From positions 496,001 through 560,000 of the forward strand of contig OZ245851.1 of the NCBI GenBank assembly GCA_965228975.1: a stretch of 64,000 bases of DNA, read 5' to 3'. Every line of letters begins with the position of its first letter. Position 1 is the first letter of the stretch. The notes under the pieces were generated by a model. The model was not told the DNA's origin. It saw only the letters and a program-made list of their open reading frames with translations, and made no database searches. A program made the translations under genes and the position numbers. The DNA is from JAJFJD01 sp965228975. GTDB taxonomy: Bacteria; Pseudomonadota; Alphaproteobacteria; UBA8366. Shown one piece after another: positions 59,080 through 64,000 of this stretch.

Positions 59080-59940
59080 ATGTCCGTCGATGTAACCCCT
59101 TTCTACGACGAGGCGACCGGTACGGTCACCTATGTGGTCGCGGACCCGTCGAGCCGTCACTGCGCGATCATCGATCCCGTTCTCGACTATGACGCCAGTT
59201 CGGGACGGACGGCGACCGGCGGTGCCGATACGGTGGCGCAGTTCGTCGCGAAGCAGGAATACACGGTTGATTGGATCCTCGAGACGCATGTCCACGCCGA
59301 TCACTTGACGGGTGCGTGCCACCTGCAAGGCAAGCTTGGCGGGCAGCGCGGTATCGGTGCGGAGATCGTGACAGTGCAACGGACCTTTGCGGAAGTCTTC
59401 AATCTCGGATCGGAATTTCCGACGGACGGCTCGCAGTTCGATCGCTTGTTCGAGGATGGTGCTGAATTTCCGTTAGGCGAGTTGACAGTGAAAGTGCTGC
59501 ATTCGCCTGGGCACACCCCGGCCTGTGTCTGCTACCGGATCGGCGACGCGGTCTTCACCGGCGATACGGTCTTCATGCCGGATTTCGGCACGGCGCGTTG
59601 CGATTTTCCCGGTGGGGATGCCCGCACGCTCTTCCGTTCGATTCGCCGTATTCTCGAACTGCCGCCGGAAACCCGCGTTTTCGTCGGTCACGACTATGGC
59701 CTGGAGGATCGGTCGCCGGTTTGGGAAACCACGATTGCGGCCGAGCGCGACGGCAACATTCACGTGCGCGACGAAGTTTCCGAAGAGGACTTCGTGGCCA
59801 TGCGCGAGGCGCGTGACGCCGAATTGGATTTTCCGAAACTGATCTTGCCGTCGATCCAAGTCAACCTGCGGGGCGGCAAGTTCCCGGATCCTGAGTCGAA
59901 CGGTGTTTCCTACCTGAAGATTCCCCTGAACGCGCTTTAA
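59080..59940 (+). CDS. MBL-fold hydrolase, persulfide dioxygenase (Blh/ETHE1)-like
   Basis: The 286-residue metallo-beta-lactamase-fold protein has HVHADH (H70, H72, D74, H75 within ETHVHADHLTGA), HSPGHTPACVCY, FTGDTVFMPDFGTARCDFPGGDA and VGHDYG. The DFGTARCDFPGG segment is diagnostic for the ETHE1/Blh group, which oxidises glutathione persulfide to sulfite with one iron. The DUF442 domain often joined to it is encoded separately at 48293. It probably acts in sulfide detoxification. Confidence 0.9.
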   Translation: MSVDVTPFYDEATGTVTYVVADPSSRHCAIIDPVLDYDASSGRTATGGADTVAQFVAKQEYTVDWILETHVHADHLTGACHLQGKLGGQRGIGAEIVTVQRTFAEVFNLGSEFPTDGSQFDRLFEDGAEFPLGELTVKVLHSPGHTPACVCYRIGDAVFTGDTVFMPDFGTARCDFPGGDARTLFRSIRRILELPPETRVFVGHDYGLEDRSPVWETTIAAERDGNIHVRDEVSEEDFVAMREARDAELDFPKLILPSIQVNLRGGKFPDPESNGVSYLKIPLNAL

Positions 59941-60109
59941 ATCCCATATCGCATTGCACCGCAGCGGGACGATCTGCACTTCCTGGAATTTCGAAAGTCG
60001 TTGTGAGTCGATGCAACTCCACCACGTGTCGCGATATTGAATTTGCCGGCGCTCCGCTATCATGGCGCGGCGGTCGACATTCGCAGCTACTACCAATGGA
60101 CATTTCACT

Positions 60110-60493
60110 ATGATCGACTTCATCGGACAGCCGGAACCGGACTCCATCCGGCCCTTCAGCCGTGCGACGCGGGCAGCCGGATTGATATTCGTTTCCGGAC
60201 ATTCCGCGCCGCACGATCCCGCGAACGGGATTGAGCGCGGCGCGACCCCGGCCGAGCAGGTTCGGAATTCGCTGACCTTCATCGACAAGATTCTACGGGA
60301 GCAAGGCAGCTCGCTCCGGCGCGTGGTGCAGGTCACGATGTTGATCACCGACCCCGCGAACTACGCCGCCTGCAACGAAGAATACGTGAAGCACTTTCCG
60401 GATGGATTGCCGGCGCGCCATACCGTTCGTTTCGGCGTCCCGACTGAGGCGATGGTCGGATTCTCCTGTATTGCGCTGGCGCCGGATGACTAG
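60110..60493 (+). CDS. RidA-family protein
   Basis: The start at 60110 (MIDFIGQPEPDSIRPFSRATRAAGL) gives 127 residues, the usual length; a frame extending 16 codons upstream is unlikely. Core features are LIFVSGHSAPHDP, VRNSLTFIDKILREQGSSLRRVVQVTMLITD and PARHTVRFGVP, with the Arg that binds imine carboxylates close to the end (PARHTVR). RidA proteins hydrolyse reactive enamines released by PLP enzymes, of which several are encoded in this region. Confidence 0.87.
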   Translation: MIDFIGQPEPDSIRPFSRATRAAGLIFVSGHSAPHDPANGIERGATPAEQVRNSLTFIDKILREQGSSLRRVVQVTMLITDPANYAACNEEYVKHFPDGLPARHTVRFGVPTEAMVGFSCIALAPDD

Positions 60494-60520
60494 CCGGACG
60501 ATGGCCTAAAGGAGGAGGGC

Positions 60521-61150
60521 ATGACCGGAAAAGGAACGCCGCGAAGGGCGGCCGTCGGCGTTACCGAGCACGGCAACTCGGCGGAGCTCGTGACGGTCGC
60601 GTCCGATGGCGCGCTCCTGGATCGCCGCCGTATTGATCTGACCGACGGCGATCTGCCGACCCATCCTCATCATCACGAAGGTTCTTGGGCGGTGGGCCGG
60701 TATACGAACAGTCCATGGGCGCGGGAGATAACGCTTGCCGAGGCGATCGAACTCGTCGACCGCGTGCGGGAGGCGGCGGCGCGCGGCGCGGAAGAGTGTC
60801 TGGGTGCGCTGACGCAAACGGTGACGACACCGATTACCCGCATTGCGATCCGCGAATGCCCGCCACTGCCGCCCACGACCGAGGAACGCATCGCCGATAA
60901 TCGCGCGCAAACCGTCGCCGATTCGGTCATGTACCGCGAGGCCCTCGCGACGGCGGCCGAAGCGCGCGGCTGGTCCGTGTATTGGTATGACCGCGAGCGC
61001 GTATTCAGGGACGCGGCGATAGTACTCGGTTGCGAGGATATCGAACCGGTGCTCTTGGAAATGGGCCGGTCGGTCGGGCCGCCGTGGCGGGCCCGGCACA
61101 AACTTGCGGCGGCGGCGGCGATTGTCGCGACGGGGTCTACGGTCAAGTGA
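60521..61150 (+). CDS. Hypothetical protein, acid-rich core with conserved DRERV
   Basis: I do not recognise a named family for this 209-residue soluble protein. It opens with a beta hairpin-like strand pattern (AAVGVTEHGNSAELVTVASDGALLDRRRIDL in outline), has a histidine cluster (THPHHHEGSW, residues 67-76), helical segments and VYWYDRERVFRDAA near residue 150. The opening resembles an RNase H/actin-like first hairpin, but that is weak. A GGAGGAG ribosome site supports the start. It follows RidA by 27 bp and is likely co-transcribed. Confidence 0.75.
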   Translation: MTGKGTPRRAAVGVTEHGNSAELVTVASDGALLDRRRIDLTDGDLPTHPHHHEGSWAVGRYTNSPWAREITLAEAIELVDRVREAAARGAEECLGALTQTVTTPITRIAIRECPPLPPTTEERIADNRAQTVADSVMYREALATAAEARGWSVYWYDRERVFRDAAIVLGCEDIEPVLLEMGRSVGPPWRARHKLAAAAAIVATGSTVK

Positions 61151-61198
61151 AGGAATGGCCGGTGAAGCATCGGCCGTGCTTCGCGGGGCACGAGGCCG

Positions 61199-61588
61199 CT
61201 AGTCGCAAGTTTCAATTTCCGCGATGCTCTCCAGATGCCACACTTTTGAAACGATCTTCCATCCGTCCGGGCCTTTGACGAAGGCAAGGTGATCGACGAA
61301 CACCTTCTCGTGGGATTGCAGCCGTAGTTTCACGACGGCGCTCAAATCCGAAAGCCAATCGATCGCGATGATCTCGTCGTGCCGTGTCTGGTTCCGTCCT
61401 GCCGGGGACGGGCGGCTGCCGACATCCGCGCGGAAGCTGGCGATCGGATCGACGAAGATCTTTCCCTCGTCGGCATCGAACAGGCTGGAAGCCTCGTGAA
61501 AGACCGCATCCAGTTTTTCAACATCGCAGTGGTAGATGGCATCGAAATAGACGGAAACGGCGTCCAATAGGGTGGGTATCTGGTTCAT
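61199..61588 (-). CDS. NTF2-like (putative lumazine-binding) protein
   Basis: The 129-residue protein has the cone-shaped NTF2 fold pattern: YFDAIYHCDVEKLDAVFHEASSLF, then IIAIDWLSDLSAVVKLRLQ and a final strand DHLAFVKGPDGWKIVSKVWH. It matches the SnoaL/lumazine-binding-like group found with oxidoreductases and regulators. It is divergent from a GlxA-type regulator across 63 bp, so it is a likely target. Catalytic residues cannot be assigned. Confidence 0.83.
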   Translation of the reverse strand: MNQIPTLLDAVSVYFDAIYHCDVEKLDAVFHEASSLFDADEGKIFVDPIASFRADVGSRPSPAGRNQTRHDEIIAIDWLSDLSAVVKLRLQSHEKVFVDHLAFVKGPDGWKIVSKVWHLESIAEIETCD

Positions 61589-61651
61589 TTGAATTCTCCT
61601 TTGGCTCTTGTCATTATTTCCAAATGAGTTGGAATCCTGCCATTCGGGAAT

Positions 61652-62665
61652 GTGCCAAATGCGATGGAAATCATGACAGTTTCGGCGCCGCGCGCATCGA
61701 ATCCCGCTGCGAGGAATGTCGTCGCCCTCGTGTATGACGGCCTGTGTACCTTCGAATACGGCATCGTGGCCGAGGTCTTCGGACTGCCGCGGCCCGAGAT
61801 CGTCGGGGAGTGGTATCGGTTCGAATCCGTTGCGCTGGAGAAGGGGCCGCTTCGCGCCGCCGGCGGGCTGGAATTCACCGCGACCGGGTCCGAGGAGGAC
61901 TTCGATGCGGCGGACACCATCGTCATTCCGGGATGGCGGGGAAAAGACGAACCGGTGCCGTCGGCCCTTTGCGATGCCCTACGCGACGCGCACCGGCGCG
62001 GCGCGCGTCTCGTCACCATCTGCTCCGGAGTCTATGTCCTGGCCGCCGCCGGTTTGCTCGACGGGCGGCGGGCGGCCACCCATTGGCGGTATGCGGAAGA
62101 CTTCTCGCGCCGGTATCCGACCGTGCACCTCGAGACCGATAGCCTTTACGTCGACGACGGCGATATTCTGTCGTCGGCGGGAAGCTCGGCCGGGCTGGAC
62201 CTCTGCCTGCATATCGTCCGAAGCGACTTCGGGGCGAAGATCGCGAATTCGGTCGCGCGGCGCTTGGTCATGCATGCGCACCGGCAGGGCGGGCAAGCCC
62301 AATTCATCGAGCAGCCGGTGCCGGCGGAGAACGAAGCGCATCGCCTGTCGGCGACCGTGGACTACATTCGCGCCGGGCTGAACCGTCCGCATAGCATCGC
62401 ATCTCTCGCCGAGGTTTCGGGCATGAGTCCGCGGACGTTCCAGCGAAAATTTGCGGCGCTGACCGGAATACCGGTCGGTACCTGGATCGCCCAGGAACGG
62501 TTGGCCAGAGCGTGCACGCTTTTGGAGACGACACAGGCGTCGCTGGACGACATCGCGGATGCGGTGGGTCTCTCCAACCCGCAGAACCTGCGCTACCATT
62601 TCCGCAAGAAGTTCGACGTCAGCCCCAGCCAGTACCGCAAACGCTTCGCGGCTTACACGGAATGA
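61652..62665 (+). CDS. GlxA-type transcriptional regulator (DJ-1/PfpI plus AraC)
   Basis: The 337-residue protein has an N-terminal DJ-1/PfpI-like domain (NVVALVYDGLCTFEYGIVAEVFGL; TICSGVYVLAAAGLLDGRRAATHW with the nucleophile-elbow cysteine) and a C-terminal AraC double helix-turn-helix (HSIASLAEVSGMSPRTFQRKF, LDDIADAVGLSNPQNLRYHF in outline). FtrA and GlxA regulators have this layout. The start could be M5 (61664). It is divergent from the NTF2-like gene and convergent with a CoA-transferase gene. Confidence 0.9.
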   Translation: MPNAMEIMTVSAPRASNPAARNVVALVYDGLCTFEYGIVAEVFGLPRPEIVGEWYRFESVALEKGPLRAAGGLEFTATGSEEDFDAADTIVIPGWRGKDEPVPSALCDALRDAHRRGARLVTICSGVYVLAAAGLLDGRRAATHWRYAEDFSRRYPTVHLETDSLYVDDGDILSSAGSSAGLDLCLHIVRSDFGAKIANSVARRLVMHAHRQGGQAQFIEQPVPAENEAHRLSATVDYIRAGLNRPHSIASLAEVSGMSPRTFQRKFAALTGIPVGTWIAQERLARACTLLETTQASLDDIADAVGLSNPQNLRYHFRKKFDVSPSQYRKRFAAYTE

Positions 62666-62687
62666 GCGGGTCGATCCCCGGGCAACG

Positions 62688-63923
62688 CTAGTCTTTTTTC
62701 GCCGGGCCAGAGGCGATCGCGCCCTCGGACTCGAGCGCGTCCAACGCCGCGTCGGACAGGCCCAGATTGCCGGCAAGGACGGCGCGGGTGTCGTGGCCGA
62801 TGGACTGGCCCGTCCAGCGCAGCGTGCCGGGTGTGCGAGAGAATTTGGGCGCGATTCCCGACAGCTTCAGCGAGCCGACTTCTTCGTCCGGCACGTCGAC
62901 GATCATGTCCCGCGCCGCGAATTGAGGGTCGGAGAACACGTCCGCGACGGAATAGATCGGCGCCGCCGGGATGTCCTTCTCGACCAGATATTCGTAGAGT
63001 TCCCCCAGACTCCATGTTTGCGTCCATTCACCGATGATCCGGACCAGTTCCTCCTCGTTCGCCAGCCGGCCGGGGCTTTCCGCGAAGCGCGGGTCCTCCG
63101 CCAGTTCCGGCTGATCCATAGCCGCCGCGAGCCGTCGGAACGTGGACGTGTTGCCGGCGGCGATGTGGATCCACTCGTCGTTTTTCACGGGGAACAGGCT
63201 GTTCGGCACATGCCCGTGCAGGCGCGAGCCGACCCGGTGCGGTACGATCCCCAATTTGTCGAACGCCGGGATGAAGGATTCCATCATCGAAAACGCCGCC
63301 TCATAGAGCGCGACGTCGACGACCTGTCCGCGCCCGGTCCGGTTCCGCTCGTGCAGCGCGGCGGCAGCGCCGAAAGCGCCGTATATACCGGCCACGTAGT
63401 CGGTCAACGGTGTGGCCACGCGGGACGGCGGTCGATCCGGCTCACCGGTGATCGACCGGATTCCGCTCAGGGATTCTCCGATGATGCCGTATCCGGCCCG
63501 TTCGCTATAGGGCCCGGTCTGCCCGAAACCGCTGATCCGCACGAGGATCAATCCGGGATGGTCCTTTGCGATCTCCTCGTAGCCCAGGCCCCATTTCTCC
63601 AGCGTACCGGGTTTGAAGTTTTCGATGACGATGTCGAAGTGAGGGACGAGCCGCCGCACGATGTCCCGGCCGGAATCCGATTTCAGGTTGATCGCGATGG
63701 CCTTCTTGTTGCGATGGATGCTGGCCCACCACAGGGACTTGCCTTCGTAATGGCGACCGAGGCTGCGCAGGGAATCGCCGTCCGGCCTTTCCACGTTGAC
63801 GACCTCCGCGCCGAGGTCGGCGAACAGCCGGCCGCAGAAGGGGGCGGCGACCGTCGATCCTAGCTCTAGAACCCGGCAGCCCGCGAGCGGACCTTGGGCC
63901 TCGTCTTTGGTGTTACCGCTCAT
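62688..63923 (-). CDS. CaiB/BaiF-family CoA-transferase
   Basis: The 411-residue class III CoA-transferase has the N-terminal GCRVLELGSTVAAPFCGRLFADLGAEVVNVERPDGD in outline, NFKPGTLEKWGL and catalytic D175 (TPLTDYVAGIYG). It transfers CoA between organic acids through a glutamyl/aspartyl-CoA intermediate. The full length is typical. It converges with the GlxA-type regulator 22 bp away. Donor and acceptor acids are unknown; in context it may activate a dicarboxylate for lyase chemistry. Confidence 0.92.
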   Translation of the reverse strand: MSGNTKDEAQGPLAGCRVLELGSTVAAPFCGRLFADLGAEVVNVERPDGDSLRSLGRHYEGKSLWWASIHRNKKAIAINLKSDSGRDIVRRLVPHFDIVIENFKPGTLEKWGLGYEEIAKDHPGLILVRISGFGQTGPYSERAGYGIIGESLSGIRSITGEPDRPPSRVATPLTDYVAGIYGAFGAAAALHERNRTGRGQVVDVALYEAAFSMMESFIPAFDKLGIVPHRVGSRLHGHVPNSLFPVKNDEWIHIAAGNTSTFRRLAAAMDQPELAEDPRFAESPGRLANEEELVRIIGEWTQTWSLGELYEYLVEKDIPAAPIYSVADVFSDPQFAARDMIVDVPDEEVGSLKLSGIAPKFSRTPGTLRWTGQSIGHDTRAVLAGNLGLSDAALDALESEGAIASGPAKKD

Positions 63924-64000
63924 CGCAAACGTCCTCTCGTCGCGGTGCCCGATGTTCCGGGCCCGTCTTCGCCATCGGCTTATGGGCCACCGGCTGTTCT

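Overview
The window is a high-GC bacterial chromosome segment. It has densely packed genes, 1-4 bp ATGA-type overlaps, many alphaproteobacterial-type families (Rieske oxygenase, CaiB/BaiF, class II aldolases, TTT-type binding protein, VPLPA-CTERM tail) and long spurious antisense frames. It fits a metabolically versatile, probably marine or soil alphaproteobacterium of the Rhodospirillales type. This is an inference from gene content; no rRNA is present.

Region 1 (1-2222) is a nitric-oxide response module. A truncated nsrR diverges from alternative oxidase, group III truncated haemoglobin, a DUF1971 (YeaR-like) protein and a membrane protein, with a perfect 23-bp NsrR-type dyad on the promoter. 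Region 2 (2258-8911) holds a TetR/quinone-reductase pair with a palindromic operator, a leuCD pair, a PhyH dioxygenase, an unknown protein, an EEP-fold hydrolase and sfsA. Region 3 (8924-17005) is a dicarboxylate-type catabolic region: an asparaginase-like protein lacking a catalytic Asp, an MmgE/PrpD dehydratase, two paralogous ICL/PEPM-family lyases and a second LeuCD-like dehydratase that resembles the 2,3-dimethylmalate lyase / dimethylmaleate hydratase set. A copper trio (DUF2946, PCuAC, SCO1) is embedded in it. Region 4 (17002-30211) carries three histidine kinases (one with a pseudo-receiver, two in an apparent phosphorelay operon with a small secreted protein), a flavin-dependent oxidoreductase, tandem class II aldolases, a MoCF-domain protein, a phosphodiesterase, and a group I truncated haemoglobin next to a ferredoxin-type reductase.

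Region 5 (30426 to at least 34614, probably to about 40 kb) is a composite genomic island. An intact tRNA-Leu(TAA) is followed by two direct repeats of its 3' 62 bp, each second copy preceded by a conserved 44-bp arm-like repeat, but no integrase gene is present. Cargo is small and partly AT-rich: an alpha/beta hydrolase, lipoproteins, a DUF2306 membrane protein with a LysR regulator, a SARP/TPR membrane regulator, an orphan phage terminase small subunit and a VPLPA-CTERM protein. A dispersed TGTCCGCT...AGCGGACA repeat family fills the gaps.

Region 6 (40428-47275) has a periplasmic-binding-protein/histidine-kinase/response-regulator operon ending in a truncated second receiver gene, a DUF3179 protein and an orphan tricarboxylate-type binding protein. 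Region 7 (47680-64000) is catabolic and accessory. A 122-bp direct repeat brackets a thioesterase/AraC/Rieske-oxygenase block, next to a class III aminotransferase overlapping a third ICL/PEPM lyase and a SelA-like PLP enzyme. It is followed by LysR, epoxide-hydrolase-like, DinB, persulfide-dioxygenase-like MBL, RidA, an unknown protein, NTF2-like, GlxA-type regulator and CaiB/BaiF CoA-transferase genes.
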